Source of the DNA: Clostridium frigoris
Lineage (GTDB): Bacteria > Bacillota > Clostridia > Clostridiales > Clostridiaceae
DNA: 64,000 nucleotides
Assembly: GCF_018861865.1 (NCBI RefSeq)
Contig: NZ_JAHLDV010000007.1
Span: 84,845 to 148,844 of the forward strand
Direction of reading: 5' to 3'
The stretch's first letter is position 1. Each line of letters begins with the position of its first letter. Positions 40,671-52,464 of the stretch are shown one piece after another. Under the pieces are notes generated by a model that was not told the origin of the DNA, searched no databases, and saw only the letters and a program-made list of their open reading frames with translations. The position numbers and the translations under genes were made by a program.

Positions 40671-41084
40671 CTATTCTCTCCATTCCTATAATGCTATAAT
40701 TTATAATCATTATGTCATCAAAATTAAAAATACTACAACTATGCCAATGTATATAATTATATCCCAAATATAACGCAAAATTTTGTGTTAATATTTTCTA
40801 ATTATTTCTATTTTTTTGCATATTCGCAGTATTAAATATAACATAGTTAGCTATTAAAATAAAGTAGAACCTTCACTATACCAATATATAATTTATAACA
40901 TTTTTTATAGCAATCTAGTATTTATAATATTATATTCATTATCAAGTTCAGATATTAATATGACACCGTTATTTCCTCATAGTACTTAGTTTAATAATAA
41001 AATCATATAAAGTCATCAATGCCAATCCACTCTGAATTATTTCTTGCATTCTGCCCAATATATGATTTTCTTAAACAATATAAT
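40671..41084. other. 414-bp gap between cdsA and dxr
   Basis: In most relatives cdsA and dxr are nearly adjacent. This very AT-rich stretch holds a 20-bp near-palindrome (40771-40790) and a 26-codon hydrophobic minus-strand ORF (40969-41049) with a poor ribosome binding site. It must also contain the dxr promoter if the operon is split here, but no consensus promoter stands out. No terminator follows cdsA. Confidence 0.5.
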
Positions 41085-41891
41085 CTATATTTTTATTATA
41101 AATGTAATATAATAAAATACTACCACAGACACAAATAAAATACTATCAAAACGATCTAGAATTCCACCATGTCCTGGTATAAGACTACTGTAATCCTTAG
41201 CACCTACATATCTCTTTATTGATGATGCAATTAAATCGCCAAATTGTCCAAAAACACCACATAAAACACCAATTATAGCATAATGATATAGTTCTATATT
41301 TACACCATATTTTGAAATAACATATCCATAAATTGTACATCCTATAATACTCCCAATTAGGCCGCCTATCGAACCCTCTATAGTTTTATTAGGACTAACT
41401 TTGGGACAAAGCTTATGTTTGCCACCTTTACCTAAAATTCTTCCAGAATAATAAGCCAAAGTATCACATCCCCATGAACAAATGAATATAATCCATACCA
41501 AATATTGACCGTAAGTTTTATTGTCTATAAATACTATAAAACTAAAAAATACAGCAACATACAAAAATCCGAATAAAGTAAGTGCAACATCTACAAAATT
41601 GTAACTTGTATAAACTACAGGAATACATAGCAGTAAAAAAATTGTTGCTATTAAGATATATATATTAAAACTTTGCAAAAAATCCTTATTCATATTTAAG
41701 TAATATACTATACATAACGCATATCCTATAAATGTAATTGGTTTATAATGTTTTTTTCTAGAAACTTTATAAAACTCGTACATACCAAAAAGTGAAAGTA
41801 CCATTACAATATACTTTAAATATACCCCACCTAAATATAAAAATATTATGAACGGAGCTAAAACAAGAGCCCCTATATACCTATTATTCAT
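41085..41891 (-). CDS. cdsA: phosphatidate cytidylyltransferase
   Basis: CdsA makes CDP-diacylglycerol, the precursor used by pgsA in this same window. The 268 residues are almost all membrane helices, with the family signature near the C-terminus: SSIKRYVGAKDYSSLIPGHGG then LDRFDS, plus SPNKTIEG. The ATG at 41891 follows GGGGAG. uppS lies 11 bases upstream. Confidence 0.95.
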   Translation of the reverse strand: MNNRYIGALVLAPFIIFLYLGGVYLKYIVMVLSLFGMYEFYKVSRKKHYKPITFIGYALCIVYYLNMNKDFLQSFNIYILIATIFLLLCIPVVYTSYNFVDVALTLFGFLYVAVFFSFIVFIDNKTYGQYLVWIIFICSWGCDTLAYYSGRILGKGGKHKLCPKVSPNKTIEGSIGGLIGSIIGCTIYGYVISKYGVNIELYHYAIIGVLCGVFGQFGDLIASSIKRYVGAKDYSSLIPGHGGILDRFDSILFVSVVVFYYITFIIKI

Positions 41892-41902
41892 GATTATCTC
41901 CC

Positions 41903-42670
41903 CTATTTAACCTTTCCAAATCTTCTATCTCTTTTTTGATAATCTTCTATTGCACTTTGTAACTCTTTCTCATGAAAATCCGGCCAATTAATGTCTGAAA
42001 ACCAAAGTTCAGAGTATGCACTCTGCCACAGCAGGAAATTACTTAATCTTAACTCACCGCTTGGCCTTATTATCAAATCCGGATCTGGCATTTTGCTTGT
42101 ATACATATATTTTGAAAATAAATCTTCATTTATTTGATCCTTAGATATCTTTTTATTAATTAAATCTGCTGAAATCTCTTTTACAGCATCTACTATTTCA
42201 CTTCTTCCTCCATAATTTAATGCAAGATTTAAAATTAGTCCCTTATTATCTTTTGTTTTTTCATAAGCATATTTTAATTCTTCTCTACATATCAAAGGCA
42301 ATTTTGATATGTTACCAATAGAATTAATAACAACATCATTAGCGTTTAATTCTTCAAATTCTTTTTTCAAGTAATCCACTAATAACTTCATTAAAGAATC
42401 AATTTCTTTTACAGGTCTATTCCAATTCTCAGTTGAAAATGCATATAATGTTAAATATTCAACTCCTAATCTGTCACATTCCTTTACAATTTTCCTAATT
42501 GCTTCTACACCAGCCTTGTGTCCAAGTGCTCTAGGCAAATTACGTTCTTTAGCCCATCTACCATTACCATCCATTATAATTGCAATATGCTTAGGTATTT
42601 TAGTCATATCTAAGTCAGGTTCATTCGTTATTTCTCTATTCTTTTTTAAGAAAGCGAATAAATTTTTCAA
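41903..42670 (-). CDS. uppS: isoprenyl transferase (undecaprenyl diphosphate synthase)
   Basis: UppS condenses IPP units into the C55 lipid carrier for cell-wall synthesis. Visible are IIMDGNGRWAKERNLPRALGHK (catalytic Asp, split here as MDGNGRWA and RALGHKAG), FSTENWNRP and the late RPSGELRLSNFLLWQSAYSE region. The start is a TTG at 42670 with AGGAG upstream. The N-terminal extension of about 20 residues before the domain is polar. It links the MEP genes downstream to envelope synthesis. Confidence 0.95.
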   Translation of the reverse strand: MKNLFAFLKKNREITNEPDLDMTKIPKHIAIIMDGNGRWAKERNLPRALGHKAGVEAIRKIVKECDRLGVEYLTLYAFSTENWNRPVKEIDSLMKLLVDYLKKEFEELNANDVVINSIGNISKLPLICREELKYAYEKTKDNKGLILNLALNYGGRSEIVDAVKEISADLINKKISKDQINEDLFSKYMYTSKMPDPDLIIRPSGELRLSNFLLWQSAYSELWFSDINWPDFHEKELQSAIEDYQKRDRRFGKVK

Positions 42671-42699
42671 TAAAATTCTCTCCTTTTTACTAGTTATAG

Positions 42700-42749
42700 T
42701 ATAATTTTAAATAGAACCTGCATAAATGCAGGTTCTATTTAAAATTATA
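42700..42749 (-). terminator. terminator after frr
   Basis: A perfect 23-bp inverted repeat (42700-42722 and 42727-42749) with a 4-base loop just past the frr stop, with A/T-rich ends on both strands. It separates frr from uppS transcription. Confidence 0.85.
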
Positions 42750-42751
42750 AA

Positions 42752-43309
42752 CTAAACTGACATTATTTGTTTTTCTTTAGTATCAATTATTTTATCTACT
42801 TCTTTAATAAATTTATCTGTTTCCTTTTGGATGATATCTTCTGATTTTTTAACTTCATCTTCAGAAATTTCGCTATTTTTTTTCAATGCCTTAATTTTAT
42901 CATTAGCATCTCGTCTTATGGATCTTATAGCTACTTTACCTTCTTCTCCAGTTTTCTTAATATTCTTCAGTAAATTTTTTCTTGTTTCTTCCGTAAGTTC
43001 AGGAATTATTAATCTAATTGATATACCATCATTTGATGGATTTAATCCCAAATCAGATTTCAATATAGCTCTTTCGATATCTTTCATAGAAGATTTATCC
43101 CATGGCTGAATTAATAATACTCTTGCTTCTGGTGCTGATATATTTGCAATTTGACTTAATGGCATAAGACTACCATAACATTCAACATGAATCCTATCGA
43201 GCATTGCAGAATTTGCTCTTCCTGCCTTCATACTTGAAAGTTCATGTTTTAAAGCTGCAATAGTCTTGTTCATTTTTTCATCAGCAATACTAATAATTTC
43301 TTTAATCAT
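42752..43309 (-). CDS. frr: ribosome recycling factor
   Basis: RRF splits post-termination ribosomes together with EF-G. The 185-residue length is exact for the family. Typical segments are SSMKAGRANSAMLDRI, LIQPWDKSSMKDIERAI, NDGISIRLIIPELTEE and RRDANDKIKALKK. The ATG at 43309 follows GGAGGG. pyrH lies 24 bases upstream, giving the conserved rpsB-tsf-pyrH-frr order. Confidence 0.97.
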   Translation of the reverse strand: MIKEIISIADEKMNKTIAALKHELSSMKAGRANSAMLDRIHVECYGSLMPLSQIANISAPEARVLLIQPWDKSSMKDIERAILKSDLGLNPSNDGISIRLIIPELTEETRKNLLKNIKKTGEEGKVAIRSIRRDANDKIKALKKNSEISEDEVKKSEDIIQKETDKFIKEVDKIIDTKEKQIMSV

Positions 43310-43333
43310 AGAATTCCCTCCATTTTATAATGG

Positions 43334-44080
<747 letters not shown>

Positions 44081-44094
44081 TTACCTATTTTAAA

Positions 44095-44119
44095 AAAGAG
44101 AACACTTCGTGTTCCCTTT
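44095..44119 (-). terminator. terminator after tsf
   Basis: An 11-base stem (44095-44105 with 44109-44119, one G-U pair on the minus strand) is followed by a run of six T on the minus strand, just past the tsf stop. Confidence 0.85.
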
Positions 44120-44124
44120 AATTT

Positions 44125-45045
44125 CTATTTACCTTGCACTTGTCTTTGAACTTCCTCAGCAAAATTTTCTTCTTTCTTTTCTATACCTTCTCCTCTTTCA
44201 AATCTTACAAATCTTGTTACCGTTATCTCAGCACCAAGTTTTTTTGATTCTTCTTTAAGATATTTAGTAATAGTATAGTCAGCATTCTTAACCCAAATTT
44301 GTTCAAGCAAACAAACTTCTTTAAAATATTTATTCACTCTACCCATAACCATTTTTTCTACAATTTTTTCTGGTTTTCCTTCGTTTATTGCCTGAACCCT
44401 ATATATTTCTTTTTCTTTTTCTAAAGTGTCTTTATCAACACATGTATTATCTAAAAACAAAGGACTAGCAGCTGCAATTTGCATTGCAATATCTTTAGCA
44501 ATCTTAATTAGCACATCATCTTGCTTTTCGCATGCAAGTTCCACTAAGACTCCTATTCTTCCACCACCATGAATATAGCTTTGAACAACACCGTTTTCAA
44601 TAGAAAATTTTTGAAATCGTCTTACAGACATATTTTCGCCTAATTTTGCTATTAAAGCTGTAACTGAATCTTTAATCGTAATTGTCTCATCAGATATACA
44701 TTTTTCAGAAATGAATTCCTCGATAGTCGTTGAATTAGTTTGTGCTGCTTGTTTTGCTGTATTATTTGCTAAAGTAACAAATTCATTATTAATAGCAACA
44801 AAGTCTGTTTCACAGTTAACTTCAACTACTGCTCCAACTTTCATATCTTCTGAAATATATGTACATACCAATCCTTCTGCAGCTATTCTACCAGATTTCT
44901 TTGCAGCTGCTGCCAACCCTTTTTCTCTTAAAAGTTCAATTGCTTTTTCTATATCACCATCTGTTTCACTTAGAGCTCTTTTGCAATCCATCATTCCTGC
45001 TCCAGTTTTTTCTCTTAATTCTTTGACCATGCTTGCAGTAACCAT
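44125..45045 (-). CDS. tsf: elongation factor Ts
   Basis: EF-Ts regenerates EF-Tu-GTP. The conserved start [19 protein letters not shown] and the core VNCETDFVA are present, and the 306 residues cover the UBA-like N-domain, core and C-terminal module. The ATG at 45045 follows AGGAGG. It is downstream of rpsB and has its own T-tailed terminator. Confidence 0.97.
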   Translation of the reverse strand: MVTASMVKELREKTGAGMMDCKRALSETDGDIEKAIELLREKGLAAAAKKSGRIAAEGLVCTYISEDMKVGAVVEVNCETDFVAINNEFVTLANNTAKQAAQTNSTTIEEFISEKCISDETITIKDSVTALIAKLGENMSVRRFQKFSIENGVVQSYIHGGGRIGVLVELACEKQDDVLIKIAKDIAMQIAAASPLFLDNTCVDKDTLEKEKEIYRVQAINEGKPEKIVEKMVMGRVNKYFKEVCLLEQIWVKNADYTITKYLKEESKKLGAEITVTRFVRFERGEGIEKKEENFAEEVQRQVQGK

Positions 45046-45153
45046 TATTATTTCCTCCTATTCCTATCTAATTTAAAAGGTAAATGAAAGAATTAACTCC
45101 CACCTACCCCTCACTATTACACCAATAATTATTTTATTAGATAAATATAATTA

Positions 45154-45858
45154 CTATTCTTCAGTTAATTGTTCGCCTTGTCTTCCTTCTAGAATAGCAT
45201 CAGCTAATCTTTCAGTTATTAATTTAACTGCTCTTATAGCATCATCATTACCAGGAATTACATAATCAACTTCATCTGGATCACAGTTTGTATCGACTAT
45301 TGCAACTACAGGGATTCCAAGAATTTTAGCTTCAGAAATAGCATTCTTTTCTTTTCTTGGATCTACAACGAATAAAGCTCCAATTTTATTTGCATCCATG
45401 CTTCTAATTCCGCCTAGATTTTTTTCTAGTTTTTCTCTTTCATTTAAAAGATGACTAACTTCTTTTTTAGGAAGAACTTCAAATGTTCCGTCTTCTTCCA
45501 TCTTATATAATGTTTCTAATCTTGCTATCCTTGTTTTGATTGTTTTAAAGTTAGTTAACATTCCACCTAACCATCTATTGTTTACAAAATGCATTCCTGC
45601 TCTTACAGATTCAAATTTAATAGCTTCTTGAGCTTGTTTTTTTGTACCTACAAATAGAACATCCTTACCTTCTTCAGATACTGATTTAATGAAATCATAT
45701 GCCTCATCTATTTTTCTAACTGTTTTCTGTAAATCGATGATATATATTCCATTTCTTTCTGTAAATATGTATGGAGCCATTTTAGGATTCCATCTTCTTG
45801 TTTGATGTCCAAAATGTACACCTGCTTCTAATAATTGTTTCATTGATATAACTGCCAT
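45154..45858 (-). CDS. rpsB: 30S ribosomal protein S2
   Basis: S2 binds late on the back of the 30S subunit. The 234-residue protein begins [20 protein letters not shown] and contains [25 protein letters not shown] and the [22 protein letters not shown] signature region. The ATG at 45858 follows AGGAGG. A consensus promoter (45965-45993) and a leader hairpin (45900-45933) lie upstream. Confidence 0.98.
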   Translation of the reverse strand: MAVISMKQLLEAGVHFGHQTRRWNPKMAPYIFTERNGIYIIDLQKTVRKIDEAYDFIKSVSEEGKDVLFVGTKKQAQEAIKFESVRAGMHFVNNRWLGGMLTNFKTIKTRIARLETLYKMEEDGTFEVLPKKEVSHLLNEREKLEKNLGGIRSMDANKIGALFVVDPRKEKNAISEAKILGIPVVAIVDTNCDPDEVDYVIPGNDDAIRAVKLITERLADAILEGRQGEQLTEE

Positions 45859-45899
45859 TAATAATAACCTCCTTGGTTTTTACCTCCATTACCGTCATC

Positions 45900-45933
45900 T
45901 TATTAAAGACCAACTATTGGCACCCTTTAATAA
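45900..45933 (-). promoter_or_regulatory. stem-loop in the rpsB leader, candidate S2 feedback site
   Basis: A perfect 9-bp outer stem (45900-45908 with 45925-45933) encloses an inner CCAA/TTGG hairpin, in the roughly 100-base leader between the predicted start and rpsB. It has no U-tract. Ribosomal protein leaders often carry such structures; protein binding is inferred only. Confidence 0.4.
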
Positions 45934-45964
45934 TTAAGTAATGTGTGTATTTTCTCACTTTTGT

Positions 45965-45993
45965 AGTATAACATAAGCTAATAATGTATTCAA
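45965..45993 (-). promoter_or_regulatory. rpsB promoter
   Basis: Minus-strand -35 TTGAAT (45988-45993), 17-base spacer, -10 TATACT (45965-45970). Good sigma-A promoter for the rpsB-tsf unit. Confidence 0.8.
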
Positions 45994-46096
45994 TAAAAAT
46001 CTTTAATATAATTAAATCTTTTATTGGTTTAGAAACATATTCTACTTATTAATATTCTCATTTAATACATTTTTATACTTTATTAATTGAATTTTT

Positions 46097-46126
46097 TTAA
46101 GGCAGAACAAAAATGTTCTGCCTTAA
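46097..46126 (-). terminator. hairpin after codY
   Basis: Perfect 12-bp arms (46097-46108 and 46115-46126) immediately past the codY stop. The minus-strand tail is A-rich rather than T-rich, so termination strength is uncertain. Confidence 0.6.
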
Positions 46127-46127
46127 A

Positions 46128-46901
46128 CTATTTTATTTTTTTTAATTCATCCATTAATTTCTCATTTAATATTTTAATATGTGTACCCTTCATTCCAAGT
46201 GATCTTGATTCTATCACTCCTGCACTTTCAAATTTTCTTAACGCATTGACTATAACAGATCTAGTTATTCCAACCTTGTCTGCTATTCTAGACGCTACGA
46301 GTAACCCTTCACTACCATCTAATTCATTAAATATATGTTGTACTGCTTCAAGTTCTGAATAAGATAACGTTCCGATAGCAAGTTGTACTACCGCTTTTTT
46401 TCTTGCTTCTTCTTCTATCAAATCATTTTTAGCCCTTAAAATTTCAAGGCCAACTATTGTAGCACTATATTCAACTAACACTAAATCATCGTCTGTAAAT
46501 TTTTTATCAAATCTTGAAAGTAAAAGAGTGCCTAATCTTTCTCTATTACCGTTTATTGGCACTATAGTTGACATCTTATTTTCTATTGCACATTCCTTAT
46601 CATCTTGGAATACACAGATGTTTTTATTTGTGAGATTAGCTTTAGTTTCATTAATGTTAAGTAATCTATTATTGTAATCCTCAGGAAACCTCATATTTTT
46701 TATAATTTCATCTTTTACAATTTCACATTCAAACCCACTTGATAAATCATAACCTAATATTTTTCCTCTTCGACTAATAATATATACATTACATTGCAAT
46801 ACATCGCTTAATAAATTACATATATCATCAAAAACCACTGGTTCTGTTCCTGATTTTTGCAATATTTTATTCAACATTCTCGTTTTATCTAATAATGACA
46901 C
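46128..46901 (-). CDS. codY: GTP-sensing global regulator CodY
   Basis: CodY represses nitrogen and stationary-phase genes when GTP and branched-chain amino acids are high. It has an N-terminal GAF domain and a C-terminal winged helix with [23 protein letters not shown] chose the GTG at 46901, six bases from AGGAGG, which gives the conserved [18 protein letters not shown] start and 257 residues. The longer frame to 46931 includes that ribosome binding site and is rejected. It lies between topA and rpsB. Confidence 0.96.
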   Translation of the reverse strand: MSLLDKTRMLNKILQKSGTEPVVFDDICNLLSDVLQCNVYIISRRGKILGYDLSSGFECEIVKDEIIKNMRFPEDYNNRLLNINETKANLTNKNICVFQDDKECAIENKMSTIVPINGNRERLGTLLLSRFDKKFTDDDLVLVEYSATIVGLEILRAKNDLIEEEARKKAVVQLAIGTLSYSELEAVQHIFNELDGSEGLLVASRIADKVGITRSVIVNALRKFESAGVIESRSLGMKGTHIKILNEKLMDELKKIK

Positions 46902-47116
46902 AATATTCCTCCTCATTTTGTTATAAAACACAACCTCTATTATTTAAACGAATTCATAAAGTCAATTTACTTTAGAATAAGTATAATTCAAAATATTTTA
47001 AATCTTTAGAATCGTTCCGTTTATAATACTATCACAACCTTCATGCTATATCAACAGTATTAATATATATTTCGACATTTTATTTATAAATATAAATTCA
47101 CCTCTAACTTGTTATC

Positions 47117-49222
47117 CTAATTTTTCTTTTCTTCATTATTTTCTTCTTCTTTATATTCCTTATGTTTACATTCTGCATTTGAACATTCCATATAATCACT
47201 TTTAGTTTTGCTATATCGTTTTACCATATATGTTCCACATTCTGGGCATTTGATATCAGTTGGTTCATGCCAACTTACAAAATCACATTTAGGATAATTG
47301 CTACAACCGAAAAATTTAGTTCCTTTTTTACTTCTTCTTTCTAAAATTGTTCCACCGCACTTAGGACAAGGAACATCTAGTTCCTTAGTAATCGCTTTTG
47401 TATTCTTACACTCCGGATAACCAGGACATGCTAAAAAATCACCAAATCTTCCATGTTTTATTACCATGAACTTTCCACATTTATCACATTCTACTTCTGT
47501 GACTTCATCTTCAATTGTAATTTTAGCTATTTCTTTTTCTGCAATTTCAATGTCTTCTTTAAGTGGTGTAAAAAAGTTATTAACTATATTTTGCCATTTT
47601 TCTTGTCCCTCTTCGATATAGTCTAAATTATTTTCCATTTGTGCTGTAAACTCTATATCCACTATCTGTTTAAAGTATTCGCTTAAAATATTATTTACAA
47701 TGTTCCCAATTTCAGTTACTTCTAAAGCCTTATTAACTTTTTCAACATATTTTCTGTTAAGAAGCGTCGAAATAATCGGAGCGTAAGTACTAGGTCTTCC
47801 TATACCATTTTCCTCTAAAGTTTTTACAAGAGATGCCTCAGAAAATTTTGCAGGTGGCAAAGTAAAATGTTGTTTTCCTTCAGTATTTTTACTAAATAAA
47901 ATATCTTCTTTATTAAGTTCTGGAAACTTTAAAGTATTTTCTTCTTCTTCTAACTCTTCACCATAAATTTTTCTAAACCCATCAAAAGATACTTTAGATC
48001 CAGATGCTTTAAGACTATAATCCCCATTTTCTATATCTATAGATACAGTATCAAGTAAACATGTTTCCATTTGACTTGCTACAAATCTATTCCAAATCAA
48101 TGTATATAATTTGTATTGTGGAGCTTTAAGTGTTTTTTTCGCAACTTCTGGTGTTATTTCAATATTAGATGGTCTAATAGCTTCATGACCATCCTGTATG
48201 TTTTTTTTACTTTTAAATATTCTTGGTGTGCTTGGGTAGTATTTTTCTCCATATTTACTACAAATAAAGTCTTTTGCACTTTGTTGAGCTTCCTGTGCAA
48301 TTCTTGTAGAATCGGTCCTCATATATGTAATTAACCCTACTGTTCCATGTCCCTCTATCTCCATACCTTCATATAGTTGTTGAGCAATAGACATAGTTCT
48401 TTTGGTTGCAAAGTTAAGTTTCCTATAACCATCTTGCTGAAGTGTACTCGTTATAAATGGTGGTAGTGGATTTTTACTTTTAGATGATCTTTTTATTTTA
48501 CGTACAATAAATTCTTTTTCATTAAGGTTATTAATAACCTTTTCACTTTCTTCCTTAGAATTTATTTCAAGTTTTTCTCCCCCTTTTGAAGTTAATTTAA
48601 CACTTAACTTTTGAGGATCTCCTTCTTTATATAACTCACATTCTATAGTCCAATACTCTTTAGTTATAAATTTTTCTATTTCTTTTTGTCTATCACAAAT
48701 TATTTTAAGGGTAACTGATTGAACCCTTCCTGCACTTAATCCCCATTTAACTTTTCTCCAAAGTATAGGACTAATCTCATATCCAACTAGTCTATCTAGT
48801 ATACGTCTTGCTTGTTGAGCATCCACAAGTGTTGCATTTATTACTCTTGGAGATTTTATAGCATTTTTAACAGCCGTTTTTGTTATCTCATTAAATTCTA
48901 TCCTACACTTATCCTTTTCATCTATTTTTAATGCTTTTGCTAAATGCCACGCAATAGCCTCACCTTCTCTATCAGGATCTGTTGCCAAATAAATTTTATC
49001 GCTTTTTTTAGCTGCTTTTCTTAGTTTAGATAAAAGTTCACCTTTACCACGAATAGTTATATATTTAGGTTCATAATTGTTGTCGATATCAACACCCAAT
49101 TGGCTTTTAGGTAAATCTCTAACATGTCCCATAGACGCTTCTACTACATAACTACTGCCTAAATATTTTTTTATAGTTTTAGCTTTTGCTGGTGATTCAA
49201 CTATAACAAGTTTTTGTCCCAT
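47117..49222 (-). CDS. topA: DNA topoisomerase I
   Basis: Type IA topoisomerase relaxing negative supercoils. The Toprim domain begins LVIVESPAKAKTIKKYLG, the acidic TDPDREGEAIAWH triad follows, and the active tyrosine lies in GLITYMRTDSTRI. The C-terminal 130 residues hold three Cys4 zinc ribbons (CDKCG...CPGYPEC, CPKCG...CSNYPKC, CPECG...CSNAEC). The ATG at 49222 follows GGAGGGG. dprA is upstream and codY downstream, the classic order. Confidence 0.97.
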   Translation of the reverse strand: MGQKLVIVESPAKAKTIKKYLGSSYVVEASMGHVRDLPKSQLGVDIDNNYEPKYITIRGKGELLSKLRKAAKKSDKIYLATDPDREGEAIAWHLAKALKIDEKDKCRIEFNEITKTAVKNAIKSPRVINATLVDAQQARRILDRLVGYEISPILWRKVKWGLSAGRVQSVTLKIICDRQKEIEKFITKEYWTIECELYKEGDPQKLSVKLTSKGGEKLEINSKEESEKVINNLNEKEFIVRKIKRSSKSKNPLPPFITSTLQQDGYRKLNFATKRTMSIAQQLYEGMEIEGHGTVGLITYMRTDSTRIAQEAQQSAKDFICSKYGEKYYPSTPRIFKSKKNIQDGHEAIRPSNIEITPEVAKKTLKAPQYKLYTLIWNRFVASQMETCLLDTVSIDIENGDYSLKASGSKVSFDGFRKIYGEELEEEENTLKFPELNKEDILFSKNTEGKQHFTLPPAKFSEASLVKTLEENGIGRPSTYAPIISTLLNRKYVEKVNKALEVTEIGNIVNNILSEYFKQIVDIEFTAQMENNLDYIEEGQEKWQNIVNNFFTPLKEDIEIAEKEIAKITIEDEVTEVECDKCGKFMVIKHGRFGDFLACPGYPECKNTKAITKELDVPCPKCGGTILERRSKKGTKFFGCSNYPKCDFVSWHEPTDIKCPECGTYMVKRYSKTKSDYMECSNAECKHKEYKEEENNEEKKN

Positions 49223-49269
49223 CTTATCCCCTCCATCAATGTATTTTAATATAATTTACTTATATTTAC

Positions 49270-50352
<1,083 letters not shown>

Positions 50353-50383
50353 CCTTTTTCTATACCTCCTGTATATATTTTTT

Positions 50384-50423
50384 ATATCAACTACTTTTTA
50401 TATCAACTATTTTTTATATCAAC
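50384..50423. repeat. 16-bp tandem repeat, about 2.5 copies
   Basis: ATATCAAC recurs at 50384, 50400 and 50416 with near-identical T-rich spacers (ATATCAACTACTTTTT and ATATCAACTATTTTTT). It lies between comM and dprA and 32 bases from the dprA start; a polymorphic spacer is possible. Confidence 0.7.
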
Positions 50424-50455
50424 TTATATTAATAATCAAATCGTCTTCTGGGTCG

Positions 50456-51979
50456 TTAAACTATCCGCTCATCAATAAATTTTCTATATTGCACTGCCTC
50501 AATAATATGTTTATCTAAAATGTTTTCACTTCCATCTAGATCTGCTATAGTTCTAGATACTTTAATGATTCTAGAATATGCTCTTGTGCTTAGCGCAAAT
50601 TTATTATACATTAATTCAAGAATTTTACTTGCTTTTTTATCTATATGGCAATATTTTTTAATTAATTTTTGGTTCATTTCTGCGTTGCAGTGAATTTCTT
50701 CTGTACTAAAACGTTTTTCTTGAATATTTCTTGCCTCTATAACCCTTTTTTTAATAACATTAGATTTTTCGCTACATTTTCCACTAATTATTTTATTATA
50801 AGGCAAAAAATTAACTGCCGTAAATATATCAATTCTATCTAGTAATGGACCACTAAGTTTACTCAAATACCTTTTTCTTTCATATTCGCTACAACTACAC
50901 TGCCGCACATAAGATCCATAGTATCCGCAAGGACAAGGATTTAATGCGCTTACAAACATAAAATTTGATGGATATTCTATAGTCCCATTAACTCTTGAAA
51001 TAGTAATTTTCCTCTCCTCTAAAGGTTGCCTTAATACTTCTAATACATTCTTTTTAAATTCTAATACTTCATCTAGAAATAACACCCCCCTGTGAGCTAA
51101 AGAAATTTCTCCAGGTATTATCTTATTTCCACCGCCAACTAAAGCAATCCGTGATATAGTATGATGAGGACTTCTAAACGGACGTTGCAACACAATTCCT
51201 TCATTATCACAAAGCTTACCGGAAACACTATAGATTTTTGTAACCTCGAGTGATTCCTCTTGACTTAAAGATGGTAGTATACTAGAAATCCTTTTGGCCA
51301 TCATTGATTTACCAGAGCCTGGCGGTCCATACATAAGTAAATTATGTCCTCCAGCAGCAGCTACCTCAATAGCACGTTTTGAACTTTCTTGCCCCATTAC
51401 ATCTTCATAATCTAACTCTTCATTAATTAGTATTTCTAAATCTTTGCCTCTCTCATAAGGCATTAAATCCTTATAATTCAAAAAGTTTACTACTTGCTTT
51501 AAATCATCCAAAGGAAATATCTTTGCAGATTTAACAAGACTACATTCTCTTGCATTGTGCGTCGGGACTATAAACTTTTCAATTTTATTTTCTATTCCTT
51601 CCATAATTACAGGTAACGCTCCACGAACCTTCTTTAATTTACCTGATAAAGATAATTCTCCAATAAAAAGATAATCGTTAATATCATTAACATTTATTTG
51701 TTTAGTTGCAAGAAGAATACCTATTGCTATTGGTAAATCAAATAGCGATCCTTCCTTTTTCAAATCAGCTGGTGCTAAATTTATAGTTATTCTGCTAACT
51801 GGGAAGTCAAATCCTGAATTTAGTATTGCCGAGCGCACTCGTTCTTTTGACTCTTTAACAGATATATCTGCAAGTCCAACGATATTTAAAGCTGGTAATC
51901 CACGAGTTATATCAATTTCGACTGTAACTATAACGCCTTTAATTCCTGTAAATGCAGCAGACATAATTTGTATTTCCAC
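50456..51979 (-). CDS. comM: YifB/ComM-family Mg-chelatase-like AAA+ ATPase
   Basis: ComM is a branch-migration helicase aiding integration of incoming DNA. The 507 residues start with an Lon-protease-like domain (GLPALNIVGLADISVKESKE), then the AAA+ core with Walker A YGPPGSGKSMMAKR, Walker B GVLFLDE, and the NPCPCGYYG insertion, and end with a Mg-chelatase C-terminal domain. The start is a GTG at 51979. It is upstream of dprA in the same direction, as in most clostridia. Confidence 0.93.
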   Translation of the reverse strand: MEIQIMSAAFTGIKGVIVTVEIDITRGLPALNIVGLADISVKESKERVRSAILNSGFDFPVSRITINLAPADLKKEGSLFDLPIAIGILLATKQINVNDINDYLFIGELSLSGKLKKVRGALPVIMEGIENKIEKFIVPTHNARECSLVKSAKIFPLDDLKQVVNFLNYKDLMPYERGKDLEILINEELDYEDVMGQESSKRAIEVAAAGGHNLLMYGPPGSGKSMMAKRISSILPSLSQEESLEVTKIYSVSGKLCDNEGIVLQRPFRSPHHTISRIALVGGGNKIIPGEISLAHRGVLFLDEVLEFKKNVLEVLRQPLEERKITISRVNGTIEYPSNFMFVSALNPCPCGYYGSYVRQCSCSEYERKRYLSKLSGPLLDRIDIFTAVNFLPYNKIISGKCSEKSNVIKKRVIEARNIQEKRFSTEEIHCNAEMNQKLIKKYCHIDKKASKILELMYNKFALSTRAYSRIIKVSRTIADLDGSENILDKHIIEAVQYRKFIDERIV

Positions 51980-52290
51980 ATTATCACCCTTACCTTTATT
52001 ATTTCCTAGTTCATATTACATAATTATTGACATAATTATAAAGAAAATAACTTTATATAAAATTTATTTTTCACTTCATAAGTTCATTATATTATTTACA
52101 ACTATTGCCTTACCGCAAACCTTAAGTTAATAAAAAATCAAACGGCTAAAGCCCAATTAAATTTAGGGCTTTAGCCGTTTAAGTCAGTTTTATTATTTTA
52201 CCTGTCTACATTACAGATAGCAGTCCGAGTCTCCCTGGGTGCATCATTTTTGTTTTTACCGATTTTCCTTTTCGCACAAAATATATGATC
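51980..52290. other. 311-bp intergenic region downstream of the carboxyltransferase operon
   Basis: Besides the strong terminator at 52140-52180, a patch at about 52205-52260 is richer in GC than its surroundings. On the minus strand one frame of that patch reads KTKMMHPGRLGLL and a later one TGKIIK, faintly like the start of a biotinyl domain. It may be decayed coding sequence. The comM promoter should lie near 51990-52080. Confidence 0.45.
52140..52180 (-). terminator. terminator of the pxp/carboxyltransferase operon
   Basis: Perfect 15-bp GC-containing arms (52140-52154 and 52166-52180) with an 11-base loop. On the minus strand the stem is followed by GA and a six-T run. Confidence 0.85.
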
Positions 52291-52431
52291 CTAAAAGGCA
52301 CCTAAATCATCTGTAGAAATACTATTGCTGTTTTGTGTTATGGTTTTCTTCTCTTCCCTAGCTAATTCTATTACTTCTTCTATTTCTACTTCATACACTT
52401 TATCATTTAGTGTTATCACATATTTTTTCAT
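52291..52431 (-). CDS. 46-residue ORF resembling the N-terminus of a biotin-carrier subunit
   Basis: The ORF starts at an ATG (52431) behind GGGGGT and begins MKKYVITLNDKVYEVEIEEV, the pattern that opens biotin carboxyl carrier (gamma) subunits of decarboxylases and carboxylases. It then runs through a polar linker and stops at LGAF. The biotinyl domain with its MKM lysine is missing. It directly follows the carboxyltransferase gene, where the carrier gene is expected. Either a truncated pseudogene or a small subunit-interaction peptide; I favour truncation. Confidence 0.6.
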   Translation of the reverse strand: MKKYVITLNDKVYEVEIEEVIELAREEKKTITQNSNSISTDDLGAF

Positions 52432-52464
52432 GTTATTACCCCCTTCATAGGTAAATTATACTCA

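Noticed and set aside
50384..50423. Possible CRISPR-like direct repeats
   Set aside because: Period is only 16 bases with no unique spacers, and no cas genes lie in the window.
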